A DNA stretch of 64,000 nucleotides from Streptomyces curacoi (GCF_001513975.1 NZ_KQ947995.1:62001-126000), one strand, 5' to 3'; counted from the stretch's first letter, positions 25,667-35,915 are shown. Program-made: numbers and translations. Notes: generated by a model not told the origin, from the sequence alone.

Positions 25667-27040
25667 ATGACGATGACGACCTCGGCGCCCCAGGCGCCGA
25701 TCGTGACGGCGAGCCCGCTGTTCGGCTCGATGGGCGACCTGCTGAACGATCCCCTCGGAGCCTATCTGCGGGCGCGCCGCGACCACGGCGACGTGGTCCG
25801 CTTCCGGGCCGGGCCGCCGGGACTGCGGTCGGACATCTACGCGGTGTTCTCGGCCGAGGGCGCCCAGCAGGTGCTGGCGACCCGGGCGGCCGACTTCCGC
25901 AAGGACAACGTCTTCTACGAGGAACTGCGCCAGTCGGTCGGCAACGGGCTGCTCACCAGCCAGGACGAGGCGTACCTGCGGCAGCGCAGGCTGGTGCAGC
26001 CGCTGTTCACGCGTCGCCGGGTGAACGGTTACGCGTCCCAGGTGGCCGGGGAGGCGGCCGCGTTGGCGGCGGTGTGGCGCGAGGCGCCGGGCGGGAGCGT
26101 CGAACTCGTCGGTGAGATGCACCGGTTCGCCCTGCGCGTCGTCGGCCGCATCCTGTTCGGGACGGACGTGGAGAAGGCGTTCGAGGTGATCGAGCGCACC
26201 CTGCCCCCGCTCCAGGAGTACTCCCTCAAGCGCGGTTTCTCCCCGCTCAAGGCGCCGCGCACCTGGCCGACCCCCGCCAACCGCCGCGCCGGACGCCTCC
26301 AGGCGGAGCTGTACGGCCTGTGCGACGGGATCATCGAAAGCCGCCGGGGCCGTCAGGACGGGGACGACCTGGTCACCCTCCTCGTCCACGCCGAGAACGC
26401 CGAGGACGGCAGCCTCGACGCCGACGAACTCCGCGAGCAGGTCCTGATCTTCCTGCTGGCCGGCCATGAGACGACCGCCACCGCGCTCGCCTTCGCCCTG
26501 CACCTCCTCGCCCGGCATCCGGAGGAACAGCGGCGCGTGCGGGACGAGGTGGACCGAGTGCTCGGCGGCCCGGGCGGACGGGTGCCCACCGCGGCCGACA
26601 TGGAGGCGCTGCCGTGTCTGACGAGGGTCCTGAAGGAGGCCATGCGGCTGTATCCCTCCGCGCCCGTCATCGGCCGCCGCTCGGTCGCCGACGCGGAGAT
26701 CGAGGGCGTACGGATCCCCGCCGGTGCCGACGTCCTGGTCAGCCCCTGGGTCACCCAGCGCCACCCCGACTACTGGCCCGACCCGGAGCGCTTCGACCCC
26801 TCGCGCTTCACCCCGGAGGCGGAGGCGGGCCGGCCGCGCTATGCCTGGTTCCCGTTCGGCGGCGGGCCGCGTGCCTGCATAGGCCGGCACCTGTCGATGC
26901 TGGAGTCGGTGCTCGGGCTCGCGGTGCTGCTGCGGGAGTTCGAGTTCGAGGACGCCGAGGCGGGAGAGGTGCCGCTCGGGGCGGGGATCACGCTGATGGC
27001 GAAGGGGCCGGCTCGGGCACGGATCGCTCCGCGGGGGTGA
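25667..27040 (+). CDS. Cytochrome P450
   Basis: 457 residues. Oxygen-binding I-helix AGHETTA (about 264-270), the K-helix ExxR in LKEAMRLYP, and the heme loop FPFGGGPRACIG with heme-ligating C404. It inserts oxygen into an unknown substrate using external redox partners; none are adjacent. It is larger than most Streptomyces class I P450s, closer to CYP102/CYP4-like soluble forms. It shares a 152-base promoter region, with the twin operators, with the xylosidase operon, so it may be co-regulated. It has no cluster partners. Confidence 0.93.
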   Translation: MTMTTSAPQAPIVTASPLFGSMGDLLNDPLGAYLRARRDHGDVVRFRAGPPGLRSDIYAVFSAEGAQQVLATRAADFRKDNVFYEELRQSVGNGLLTSQDEAYLRQRRLVQPLFTRRRVNGYASQVAGEAAALAAVWREAPGGSVELVGEMHRFALRVVGRILFGTDVEKAFEVIERTLPPLQEYSLKRGFSPLKAPRTWPTPANRRAGRLQAELYGLCDGIIESRRGRQDGDDLVTLLVHAENAEDGSLDADELREQVLIFLLAGHETTATALAFALHLLARHPEEQRRVRDEVDRVLGGPGGRVPTAADMEALPCLTRVLKEAMRLYPSAPVIGRRSVADAEIEGVRIPAGADVLVSPWVTQRHPDYWPDPERFDPSRFTPEAEAGRPRYAWFPFGGGPRACIGRHLSMLESVLGLAVLLREFEFEDAEAGEVPLGAGITLMAKGPARARIAPRG

Positions 27041-27145
27041 GCGGTTGGGGGGAGTGCCGCGATGGGGCGTTGTTTGTCTGCGGCGCCGTTGGGGCTGGTC
27101 GCGCCCGCGCGGCGGAGCCGCATATTGATTCAGCCCCGCGCCCCT

Positions 27146-28417
27146 TCAGGGCGTTGCTGCGAGCGCGATCAGCAGTGCCGCTGCCGCCGCGGTGATCGGT
27201 ACTCCGTATCCGGCCGTCGTGGACAGGTGCTCCACCGTCCAGCCGCCCAGCGCGCTGCCGCAGGCGATACCGCCGAGCAGGGCTGTCACCGCGAGGGTCA
27301 TCCCCTCGTTGAGGCGGCCGTCCGGGGTGCGCTGCTGGACCAGGGCCATGTTGGTGATCATGGTCGGGGCCGTGGCCATGCCGGAGATCAGCAGGGCGCC
27401 GGACAGCACAAGGAGCGAGCCGGTGAGGGACGCGGCGAGCAGGGGCAACGTCAGCAGCGTGGTCATCGCCGCTATGCACCACGGGTAGCGGTACTCGGCG
27501 GCACCGGGGAGCCTGAGTCGGCCGTACAGCAGGCCCGCCGCACAGGACCCGGCAGCCTGGAGGGCGAGTACCGCGCCCGCCGCCGTACGGTGGCCCTGGG
27601 CGTCCGCGAAGGCGATGGTGACGACCTCCGTCGAGCCGAACACCGCGCCCATGGCGAGGCAGACGGCCAGCAGAGCGGGCATACCGGGGGCGCGGAAAGG
27701 CGACTTCCCGGTCGTGTGCGTATGCGGCGCGGGCGGCGGCTCCGTCGACCGCTGGGCCGCGAAGACCAGCACGCCCGTCACGAGGAGCACCGCTCCGACC
27801 AGCGTCCCCGCTTCCGGGAAGAACACCCCGCACAGGAAGGCCGCGAGCACCGGGCCCAGCATGAAGCACAGCTCGTCCGCGGCCTGCTCGAAGGAGTTCG
27901 CGGTGTGCAGGGACGCGGCGTCGCCCTTGAGCAGATGGGCCCAGCGGGCGCGGGACATGCCGCCGGTGTTGGGGGTGGTCGCGGTCGCGGCGTACGCGGC
28001 GAAGAGGGTCCAGGCCGGGGCGTCGTAGCGCACGCACAGCACCAGCGCGAGGCTGCCCAGTGCCGCGAGGACCGTGGCGGGTACGGCGACGCGGGCCTGG
28101 CCGTACCGGTCCACGAGCCGCGCGGTCCAGGGGGCGACCAGCGCGGTCGCCGCGAGGCCGGTCGCGGTGACCGCGCCGGCGAGGGCGTACGAGCCGCGCG
28201 TACCGGCGATCATGACGACGGCGCTCACGCTGAACATGCCCATGGGCAGCCGGGCGACCAGGTTGCCGAGGGTGAAGGCGCGGGCGCCGGGGCGGGCGAA
28301 GAGCCGACGGTACGGGCCGGGCGGGCGGTTCCTCGTCCGCCGCCCGAAGTCGACGGCTACGAGGGTGTCGGCGGTGACGGTGAGCAACGGGGCGTCCGGG
28401 GTGGGCTGTTGCGGCAT
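27146..28417 (-). CDS. MFS efflux-type transporter
   Basis: 423 residues, ATG at 28417. About 12 membrane helices, with the MFS loop 2-3 signature reading TARLVDRYGQARV (about 103-115). The first 45 residues are cytoplasmic and rich in Arg/Pro. No substrate can be assigned. It is divergent from a LysR regulator 84 bases away, a common drug-exporter arrangement. Confidence 0.88.
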   Translation of the reverse strand: MPQQPTPDAPLLTVTADTLVAVDFGRRTRNRPPGPYRRLFARPGARAFTLGNLVARLPMGMFSVSAVVMIAGTRGSYALAGAVTATGLAATALVAPWTARLVDRYGQARVAVPATVLAALGSLALVLCVRYDAPAWTLFAAYAATATTPNTGGMSRARWAHLLKGDAASLHTANSFEQAADELCFMLGPVLAAFLCGVFFPEAGTLVGAVLLVTGVLVFAAQRSTEPPPAPHTHTTGKSPFRAPGMPALLAVCLAMGAVFGSTEVVTIAFADAQGHRTAAGAVLALQAAGSCAAGLLYGRLRLPGAAEYRYPWCIAAMTTLLTLPLLAASLTGSLLVLSGALLISGMATAPTMITNMALVQQRTPDGRLNEGMTLAVTALLGGIACGSALGGWTVEHLSTTAGYGVPITAAAAALLIALAATP

Positions 28418-28501
28418 GGGTCCACCGTCGCCCGAAGAGGATCAAGGGGTCCAACACCTGTCCGTCGCGGATTGACGCACCTGCGTTGTAGGTTTCGCCG
28501 C
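28418..28501. promoter_or_regulatory. Divergent MFS/LysR promoter with an inverted repeat
   Basis: The 84-base gap contains ACGCA-CC-TGCGT (28475-28486), a short inverted repeat suitable for a LysR dimer. No certain -10/-35 pair is visible. Confidence 0.45.
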
Positions 28502-29476
28502 ATGCCCGCCCACTCCGCTCACCTCGACCCCCGCCTGCTGCGCGCCTTCCTCGCCGTGGCGGAGGAACTGCACTTCACGCGCGCCGCGGCCCGCCTGTAC
28601 GTCGCCCAGCAGGCGCTCAGCCGGGACGTACGGCGGCTGGAGCGGGAGCTGGGCGCAGAGCTGTTCGTCCGGACCACCCGGCAGGTCACGCTGACGGCCG
28701 ACGGCGAGCGACTGGTGCCGTACGCCCGCCGCGCCCTCCAGGCCCAGGACGACCTGCTCGCCGCCTTCGGCCAGGCCCGCCCCCTGCTGGTGGACCTGAA
28801 CTCGCCGGGTCTCGAAACGAGCCGCAGGGTCCTGCACCGGGCCCGCGAACTCGCCCCCGACTGCGAGCTGATGGCCCGCTACGAGAGCGGCCTGACCGGA
28901 GCGGCCGCCGAGGTGCTCGCGGGCCGCCTCGACGCGTCCTTCGGCCGGTTCGCCGGTCTGGCCCCGGCGCTGCGGACGGGCCTCGACCACCAGCCCGTCC
29001 GCTACGAGCCCATGGCGATCCTGCTGCCCGAGGACCACCGGCTGGCGGAACTGGACGCCGTGCCCCTGCCCGAGCTGGCGGGCGAGACCGTGTACGCGGG
29101 GGCCGGAAATCCCCGTACGCCGGAGTGGACCGACCTCGCGCGTCAGCTGTTCGAGGGGCGGGGGATCGAGATCGCGTCGCCCGGGCCGCTGGCCGTCGGC
29201 GAGGAGGAGTTCCAGCGGGTCATGGCCAAGTGGCGGAACCCGATCCTCGCCGTGGTGGGCTTCCCCGCCATGCCGGACACGGTGCTGCGCCCGCTGGTCG
29301 ATCCGGTCCCCCTGTCGCCCGTGTCACTGGTCTGGCGCAAGGGGATGACGCACCCCGGGATGGACGCCCTTCGCCGGGCGGCGGCCGAGCTCTCCGCGGC
29401 GCAGGGATGGCTGCTCAGGCCCGCGGGGGGATGGCTTCCGGCCATTGACACCATGCTGATGAATGTCCACATCTGA
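28502..29476 (+). CDS. LysR-family transcriptional regulator
   Basis: 324 residues from ATG at 28502; the frame is open upstream but there overlaps the opposite-strand MFS gene. Winged helix-turn-helix at 10-67 (LLRAFLAVAEELHFTRAAAR, QALSRDVRRLERELGAELF), then a truncated-looking effector domain. It probably controls the divergent MFS gene and itself, in response to an unknown small molecule. Confidence 0.9.
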   Translation: MPAHSAHLDPRLLRAFLAVAEELHFTRAAARLYVAQQALSRDVRRLERELGAELFVRTTRQVTLTADGERLVPYARRALQAQDDLLAAFGQARPLLVDLNSPGLETSRRVLHRARELAPDCELMARYESGLTGAAAEVLAGRLDASFGRFAGLAPALRTGLDHQPVRYEPMAILLPEDHRLAELDAVPLPELAGETVYAGAGNPRTPEWTDLARQLFEGRGIEIASPGPLAVGEEEFQRVMAKWRNPILAVVGFPAMPDTVLRPLVDPVPLSPVSLVWRKGMTHPGMDALRRAAAELSAAQGWLLRPAGGWLPAIDTMLMNVHI

Positions 29477-29574
29477 CATATAGGCACCACATGACCCATG
29501 AGCGCACTACATTCGCCGGGTCCGTCGACGGGTGCTCGGGGTCGTGAGCGCACCCGGAACGGTCCCGTGGGGGG

Positions 29575-30465
29575 ATGCACGTGCGCCAGAACAACGAGAA
29601 CATGTGGCCGAACAGCGCCCAACCGGAATGGCCCGACGCGGCATCCGGGACGAGGGGAACCCCGGCGACGGGGGACGCGACCCAGGCTTTCACCGAGACG
29701 GGAACCCGGACGGCCGCCTTCCCCGACCCGTGGGAGGACATCCACGACCCGCACGAGGTGACCGTCCAGCTGGACGCCGTCGCGTCACTGCCCGGCGAAC
29801 GGCTCACCGGCCGGCCGGAGGGCGCCGCGGCGGACGGCTCCGACGGCCCGGTGTTCGTGGACGAGTCGGGCCGCCGCAGCCGCAGATACCGCCGTATCGG
29901 CATCCTCGCCGGCACGACCTGCGCGGTCTACGCCGTCGTCATCGTCGCCACCCTGCTGGCCGGCAACTCCCATGCGCCCTGGCTGCCCGTGCCGGACCAG
30001 GGGGAGGGAAAGGAGGCCGGCCGGGTCGAGAACCCGCCGCTGCCCGCGGAGCTCGCCGAGCCCACCGCCGCCGGTAGCGGCATCGGAACCGGCGGCGGCC
30101 GGCCCGCTGTCCCGCCGGCGCCCGATGACACCACGACGCAGTCCCCGAGCGCCGGCACCACCACGTCCGGCGCCTCCGCCCGCCCCGCCGAGCCCGTCCC
30201 CTCCGCCGTCCCCCAGCCGACGGAGACGCGGACGACGCCGCGCACCGGGGCCGGCCCGACCCCGGACCCCGAGAAGCCGACCGCCCCGTCGGTGACCGGC
30301 ACCCCCGACCCGCCCACCACCCAGGAACCCTCCCTCGGCCCACCTGACCTGCCCGCCGACGGCAGCGCCGGCCCGGGGAGCGGAACCGAGACGGTGGCCG
30401 ACGGCGCGAGCGGCCCCCGTCCCGTCGCCGCCGAGTCCCCGAAGGACCCGGAGCACACCCTCTGA
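29575..30465 (+). CDS. matA: MatA-like membrane protein of the mycelial-aggregation locus
   Basis: 296 residues. Cytoplasmic acidic/Thr-rich N-terminus (1-105), one membrane helix (about 108-130), then a Pro/Thr/Ser-rich outer region (about 135-296) with no recognised fold. The stop overlaps the ATG of matB (TGATG), so the two are translationally coupled. In S. coelicolor/S. lividans the matAB pair (SCO2963-2962, from memory) makes a PNAG-like polysaccharide that clumps mycelium into pellets. Assignment rests on position and on the partner gene. Confidence 0.65.
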   Translation: MHVRQNNENMWPNSAQPEWPDAASGTRGTPATGDATQAFTETGTRTAAFPDPWEDIHDPHEVTVQLDAVASLPGERLTGRPEGAAADGSDGPVFVDESGRRSRRYRRIGILAGTTCAVYAVVIVATLLAGNSHAPWLPVPDQGEGKEAGRVENPPLPAELAEPTAAGSGIGTGGGRPAVPPAPDDTTTQSPSAGTTTSGASARPAEPVPSAVPQPTETRTTPRTGAGPTPDPEKPTAPSVTGTPDPPTTQEPSLGPPDLPADGSAGPGSGTETVADGASGPRPVAAESPKDPEHTL

Positions 30466-31668
30466 TGGCAGCCCGCACCCGTCGTCCCGGGCCCGCCTCC
30501 GCTGCCCGCGACGGCTTACGCCGCCGTCTCCCCATGCGCCTGCTGCTGCCCTCGCTCGCCCTCGTCGCCCTGATGGCGATGCTGATGCTGCACGGCTATG
30601 TCCACAACGAGATCCTGGCCGACCACCGCGTACGGCCGCCCGGCGCCGCCGACCGGGTGCCGGAGCGGATCCTGAAGGGCGGCCCGGTCATCGACACCCG
30701 CGGCGGCCGTACCCAGAGCCTGCGCCTGCGGGACCACCGTCTGGTCCTCACCTTCGACGACGGCCCGGACCCGGAGTGGACCCCCAAGGTCCTGGACGTG
30801 CTCGACAAGCACCGCGCCCTCGCGGTGTTCTTCATCACCGGCACCATGGCCTCGCGCCACCCCGACCTGGTGCGGCGCATGGTCGACGAGGGCCACGAGA
30901 TCGGCCTGCACACCTTCAACCACCCCGACCTCTCCCGCCGGTCGAAGCAGCGCATCGACTGGGAGCTGTCCCAGAACCAGCTCGCGCTCACCGGCGCGGC
31001 CGGTATCCGCACCTCACTGTTCCGCCCGCCGTACTCGTCCTCCGCGTCCGCCATGGACAACGCCTCCTGGGCGGTGACCGAGTACATCGGCAGCCGGGGC
31101 TACCTCACCGTCGTCAACGACACCGACAGCGAGGACTGGCGCAGGCCCGGCGTCGAGCGGATCGTCCGCAACGCCACGCCCGAGGGCGGCAGGGGCGCGA
31201 TCGTCCTGATGCACGACTCCGGCGGCGACCGCCACCAGACGGTGCGGGCCCTGGACCGGCTCCTGCCCCGGCTCAAGGCGCGGGGCTACGAGTTCGACAC
31301 CCTCACCGAAGCTCTCGGCGCGGCCGGCGCGCACACCGAGGTCACCGGCGCCGGCCTGTGGAAGGGCAAGGCCTGGATCCTGCTGGTGCAGGCCTCGGAC
31401 ACCCTCACGGGCGTCCTCGTCGTCGGTCTCGCCGCCACCGGGTTCCTGGTCATCGGCCGCTTCGCCCTGATGCTCCTGCTCTCCGGCGTCCACGCCCGCC
31501 GGGTACGCCGCCGCGGCTTTCGCTGGGGCCCGGCGGTGACGGAACCGGTGTCGGTGCTCGTGCCCGCGTACAACGAGGCCAAGTGCATCGAGAACACCGT
31601 GCGTTCGTTGACGGCGAGCGAGCACCCGATCGAGGTGATCGTCGTCGACGACGGCTCGGGCGACCATC
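30465..31668 (+). pseudogene. matB: matB, broken: deacetylase domain plus truncated GT2 synthase
   Basis: The first 401 residues are intact family sequence: a membrane anchor (about 24-45), a NodB polysaccharide deacetylase domain (LTFDDGPD at 95-102; HTFNHPDLS metal site; RPPYSS; LMHDSGG), a second helix (about 310-340), then the start of a GT2 domain (VSVLVPAYNEAKCIENT). Sequence ends within VVDDGSGD, the nucleotide-binding DDG. From about 31658-31668 the DNA continues as an Rhs gene in another frame, so the frame that stays open to 32846 is nonsense. The synthase catalytic core and its membrane helices are missing, so PNAG synthesis should be lost. It is either a true deletion/recombination or an assembly misjoin. 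Confidence 0.85.
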
Positions 31669-31674
31669 AAGGCA

Positions 31675-34600
31675 GTGCGGAACAGCTACGACAGCCTGGG
31701 GTACGGCGAGACACCGACCAAGGGGCTGGTCACCTCGGCTGCCGGGGTCAACGGCGCGGGAACCTCGTACTCGGTCGTCACGAAGACCACGTACGACCCA
31801 CTGGGCCGCATCCGCACCATGACCAAGCCGGACGCAGGCACCACGGAGACGCAGTACACGCCCGGGGACACGGGCGGACCGGTCACCTCGGTGAAGACGA
31901 TCAACGCCAAGGGCCACGCCGTCACCACGACCCTCGACCCGGGCCGCAGCCTGGCGCTGACGGTCAGCGACGCCAACGGCCGAGTCACGCGCAACGAGTA
32001 CGACGCCCTCGGCCGCCAGGTGAAGGGCTGGTCACCGTCGCGTTCCTCGGGTGGCAAGTCCCCCGACGTGGAGATCGCGTACCAGGCGGCGGTGGCCACC
32101 TCCACCGAGACCAGGCCTGCCGCTGTCACCACGAAGACGCTGAAGGACGACGGTACGTACAGCCGTCAAGTGACGATCTACGACGGCCTGATGCGCCAGG
32201 TCCAGACCCAGTCCGAGGCGCACGGCCCCGGGCGGATCATCACCGACACGAAGTACGACGACCATGGCCTGGTCGCCGAACGGACGAGCGGCTACCTCGC
32301 GAAGGGCGAGCCGACGGCCGAGTTGTTCGCGCCGAGATCGAAAGCGCTGATCCCGAGCCGGGTCACGTACGGCTACGACGGTCTGGAACGGCCGTCGATT
32401 CAGCTGACGTACCACGGCGACGCCTTCCGACACGTGTCGTACACCTTCCACGACGACACCAGCGCCTTCACGGACCCGGCAGGCTCGACCGCTCCTCAGA
32501 CGCGCACGTACACCGACGCCCTCGGCCGGGTCACCGCGATCCGCCACTACAAGGACAACGTCGCAACGGCCAACTGGGACCCCGCCACCTCCGAGACCAG
32601 CGGCCGCAAGACGACGTACGAGTACGACGCCCGCGGCTACCGCACGAAGGTCACCGACCCGGCGGGCAACACCTGGAGCTACACGTACGACGCCCGGGGC
32701 CGGGTGACGTCGGCCACCGACCCGGACACCGGCAGGACGGAGATCTGGTACGACGACGCCGACCGCCCGGTCAAGGCGACGGACGCCAAGTCGCGGACCA
32801 CGTACACGACCTACGACGAGCTCGGCCGGATCACGTTCGTCCGTGAGGGCTCGGCAACCGCGGCCCCGGTCAAGTCGTTCACGTACGACAGCCTGCCGGG
32901 CGCGCTGGGCCAGCCGGTCGCCTCGACCCGGCACACGTCGGGCGGCGACTACATCAACCGGGTCACCGGCTACGACACCGACTACCGGCCGACGGGCAGT
33001 GAGACGGTCATCCCGTCGAACACGCTGACAGCAGGCCTGGCGGGCACGTACGCCTACGCGTACACCCACACCCCGACCGGCAAGCCGCAGTCGGTCACCC
33101 TGCCTGCCGTGGGCGGACTGGCGAAGGAGAAGGTCGTCACCCGCTACAACGGCGACGGCCTGGCCGAGTCCACCTCGGGCCTCGCCTGGTACACGTCCGA
33201 CGCCACCTACTCGCCGTACGGCGAGGTCCTGCGGACGGTGTCCGGCTCTCAGCCCTACCGGGTCTGGACCACCAACTTCGTCGACCCGCACACCGGCCGC
33301 CTGCAGCGCACGGTCACCGACCGCGAGACCTCCGGCCCGCACCGCATCACGGACAGCTACTACTCGTACGACGTGTCCGGCACCATCGCGTCGAACGCCC
33401 GCATGCTGTCGGATGCTTCGGGCGAGACGTGGGACACCCAGTGCTTCACGTACGACGTGATGGGCGAGCTGGTGAACGCCTGGACGTCGAAGATCACCCC
33501 GGCCGGCAACGCCACCGGCTGCAAGGCGGCGAACGGCACGACGTGGGGCTATCGCACCGACTACCGGAACTCCTCCGGCCCGGTGGCCCATGCACCGGAC
33601 ACGGCGAGCGACAAGTCGAGCCCGGACGCTTCCCTGTCGTCGACCCTGTCGGCCACGGCACCCGACGCGGCGACCGTCGCCACGGGCACGACGGCGTACC
33701 GCCAGTCGTTCACCTACGACTGGCTGGGCAACCGCGCCACCCTGACGGAACACGACCCGGCGGACGCGACCAAGAACGTCAGCTACACGTACGGCTACGG
33801 CACCACCGCGCAGCCGCACACGATGAAGTGGATCAGCTCCGATCCGGCGGGCAAGGACAGCGTCTACACGTACGACGCCGCGGGCAACACCGAGGTCCGC
33901 GACCTGCCCGCCACCACGCAGAACCTGACCTGGACGTCCGAGAACAAGCTCGACACGATCACGGACGACGGCAAGAAGACGACGTACGTCTACGACGCCG
34001 CCGGCAACCGCATCCTGGAGAACTCACCGTCGGGCTCCACGCTCTACCTGGGCGAGACCGAGGTGACGACGGGCACAACCGGGGCGATCACGAAGGCTTC
34101 CCGCTCGTACGCCCAACCCGGCGCACCTACGGTGACCCGTACCACGAGCAATGGCGCCACGACGGGCCACAAGCTGAACGTCCTGCTCGCGGACCACCTC
34201 GGCACGGCGAACACAACAGTGGAGCTGTCGAGCGGCCAGCCCGTCACCCGCCGCGCCTTCAAGCCGTTCGGGGAACTCCGCGGCCCCAAGCCGTCGGCAT
34301 GGCCGAACAAGCGCAGTTACCTGGGCGTTGGCATCGACGACGCAGCCACCGGCCTGACCCACATCGGCGCCCGTGAGTACGACCAGAACTCGGGCCGCTT
34401 CCTCTCGGCCGACCCACTCATCGACATCACTGAGCCGCTCCAGATGAACGGGTACGCCTACGCCGGCAACAGCCCGGTTTCACATTCCGACCCCACCGGC
34501 CTGTGCCGCGCCGACCAGTGCGGCGTCGGTGTCCCGAAGGGAGACGGATCCGGCGACATCATCACCACCGGGCCCATCGACCCCGGAAACCCGAGCGCGG

Positions 34601-35823
34601 GCAGCTGCCACAACGGAAGCTGCTCCCGCCCCAGCTACGGCGGTGGCGGCAACGACTCGGTCAACGACGTGGCGTGGGTCAGCAGCCAGACGCCCACGAC
34701 GAACGACGTCCAGGATCTGCTGCGGCATTTCCAGATGAACAGCCCGAACGGTGACTCGCCGACCACCAACTACTGGGTCACTCCCGTCTACGAGAACAGC
34801 GGCCAGGGCAACGCATGCTTTGGCCGGGAGGCCTGCCGCCAGGCGTACAAGTACCTGCTGAATCACGACGATGCGGCCGAGGCAAAGCGCATCGCCGCCA
34901 ACTACTGCGTCGAGAACTTCAACAAGTGTGTGGCGGACGCCGAGGCGTTCGAGCGCGGCAAGCTGATCGAGGACTTCATTGCTGCCCTGATCACTGGCGG
35001 CCGGGCTCCGAAGTCAAGCAAAGGGCTCACCGGTTGCAGGTGCTTCCTGGCCGGGACGGACGTCCTCATGGCAGACGGCACGACGAAAAACATCGATGAC
35101 ATCGAACTCGGCGACGAGGTCCAGGCCACTGACCCGGAAACCGGTGAGACCGGCCCCCGAAAGGTGACCCGGCTCATCAGGACCGAGGCCGACAAGCACT
35201 TCAACGAGCTGTCGATAGCAACCGAGGACGGCATCGAAGAGCTGACGGCCACCCACGAGCATCCCTTCTGGTCCCCCTCCGAACAGGATTGGATCGAGGC
35301 GGGTGCCCTGAAGCCGGGCATGACCCTGCTGACCGACGACGGCGACACCGTGATCGTCACGGGCAATCGCGCGTTCACCAAGCACGCCCGAACGTACAAC
35401 CTCACGGTTGAGGACCTGCACACGTACTATGTGCTGGCGGGCGAGACGCCGGTGCTCGTACACAATTCCAACTGCTCCAGTAACGCCAAGATTCTTGGTG
35501 AGAATCTGGAGGCTTCCGGGGTCGCTCGACCTGCGGATACTGCCGCGCATCACATCGTGGCCAGTACCTCTCCGAAGGCCGCAGCGGCACGGAAGCAACT
35601 CTCCAGGTTCGGAATCGATATCAACGATGCGAGCAATGGCGTGTTCCTGCCGCGGGGGTCGGCGTCTGCGAATCCGACAGGTGCCTCAGTTCATTCGCGC
35701 ATTCACACGAATGATTACTATGCCTACGTTAATGACTTGATGGGCGGTGCGAGAAACGCAAGAGAAGCCCGAGATGTGCTGGCCCACATACGAAGGCAGC
35801 TGCAAGGCGGGTACTGGCCGTAG
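31675..35823 (+). CDS. Rhs/YD-repeat polymorphic toxin, N-terminally truncated, HINT and AHH nuclease
   Basis: 1382 residues are open from GTG 31675, but the N-terminus (signal, wall-binding and first YD repeats) is absent because the gene joins matB here; an in-frame stop is at 31636. YD repeats fill 1-830. The RHS-associated core lies about 836-942 (LLADHLGTANTT, then YLGVGIDDAATGLTHIGAREYD, SDPTGL). A pretoxin HINT domain follows (CFLAGTDVLMADGT about 1123 to VLVHN about 1262), which can self-cleave. The last 115 residues are an AHH-type nuclease toxin (TAAHHIVAS about 1288, VHSRIHTNDYYAYVNDLM). The DNA becomes AT-richer from about 35480, as toxin modules usually do. Confidence 0.85.
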   Translation: MRNSYDSLGYGETPTKGLVTSAAGVNGAGTSYSVVTKTTYDPLGRIRTMTKPDAGTTETQYTPGDTGGPVTSVKTINAKGHAVTTTLDPGRSLALTVSDANGRVTRNEYDALGRQVKGWSPSRSSGGKSPDVEIAYQAAVATSTETRPAAVTTKTLKDDGTYSRQVTIYDGLMRQVQTQSEAHGPGRIITDTKYDDHGLVAERTSGYLAKGEPTAELFAPRSKALIPSRVTYGYDGLERPSIQLTYHGDAFRHVSYTFHDDTSAFTDPAGSTAPQTRTYTDALGRVTAIRHYKDNVATANWDPATSETSGRKTTYEYDARGYRTKVTDPAGNTWSYTYDARGRVTSATDPDTGRTEIWYDDADRPVKATDAKSRTTYTTYDELGRITFVREGSATAAPVKSFTYDSLPGALGQPVASTRHTSGGDYINRVTGYDTDYRPTGSETVIPSNTLTAGLAGTYAYAYTHTPTGKPQSVTLPAVGGLAKEKVVTRYNGDGLAESTSGLAWYTSDATYSPYGEVLRTVSGSQPYRVWTTNFVDPHTGRLQRTVTDRETSGPHRITDSYYSYDVSGTIASNARMLSDASGETWDTQCFTYDVMGELVNAWTSKITPAGNATGCKAANGTTWGYRTDYRNSSGPVAHAPDTASDKSSPDASLSSTLSATAPDAATVATGTTAYRQSFTYDWLGNRATLTEHDPADATKNVSYTYGYGTTAQPHTMKWISSDPAGKDSVYTYDAAGNTEVRDLPATTQNLTWTSENKLDTITDDGKKTTYVYDAAGNRILENSPSGSTLYLGETEVTTGTTGAITKASRSYAQPGAPTVTRTTSNGATTGHKLNVLLADHLGTANTTVELSSGQPVTRRAFKPFGELRGPKPSAWPNKRSYLGVGIDDAATGLTHIGAREYDQNSGRFLSADPLIDITEPLQMNGYAYAGNSPVSHSDPTGLCRADQCGVGVPKGDGSGDIITTGPIDPGNPSAGSCHNGSCSRPSYGGGGNDSVNDVAWVSSQTPTTNDVQDLLRHFQMNSPNGDSPTTNYWVTPVYENSGQGNACFGREACRQAYKYLLNHDDAAEAKRIAANYCVENFNKCVADAEAFERGKLIEDFIAALITGGRAPKSSKGLTGCRCFLAGTDVLMADGTTKNIDDIELGDEVQATDPETGETGPRKVTRLIRTEADKHFNELSIATEDGIEELTATHEHPFWSPSEQDWIEAGALKPGMTLLTDDGDTVIVTGNRAFTKHARTYNLTVEDLHTYYVLAGETPVLVHNSNCSSNAKILGENLEASGVARPADTAAHHIVASTSPKAAAARKQLSRFGIDINDASNGVFLPRGSASANPTGASVHSRIHTNDYYAYVNDLMGGARNAREARDVLAHIRRQLQGGYWP

Positions 35824-35835
35824 CTAAGTGTGTAG

Positions 35836-35881
35836 CCTTGCCGTGGTGCGGCCGCGCCCCTGCGGCCGCACCACGGCAAGG
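35836..35881 (+). terminator. 20-bp-stem hairpin between toxin and immunity gene
   Basis: A perfect inverted repeat (35836-35855 with 35862-35881, loop GCCCCT) starts 13 bases after the rhs stop. There is no T-run. It may end most toxin transcripts or protect a processed 3' end while the immunity gene is expressed separately. Confidence 0.8.
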
Positions 35882-35915
35882 TGTTGAATCTTGGAGCAAG
35901 CGAGGGAGACAGGTG

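Noticed and set aside
30465..32846. A 793-residue deacetylase fusion protein
   Set aside because: Past about residue 401 this frame is an out-of-frame reading of the Rhs gene; the true Rhs frame is the adjacent one.
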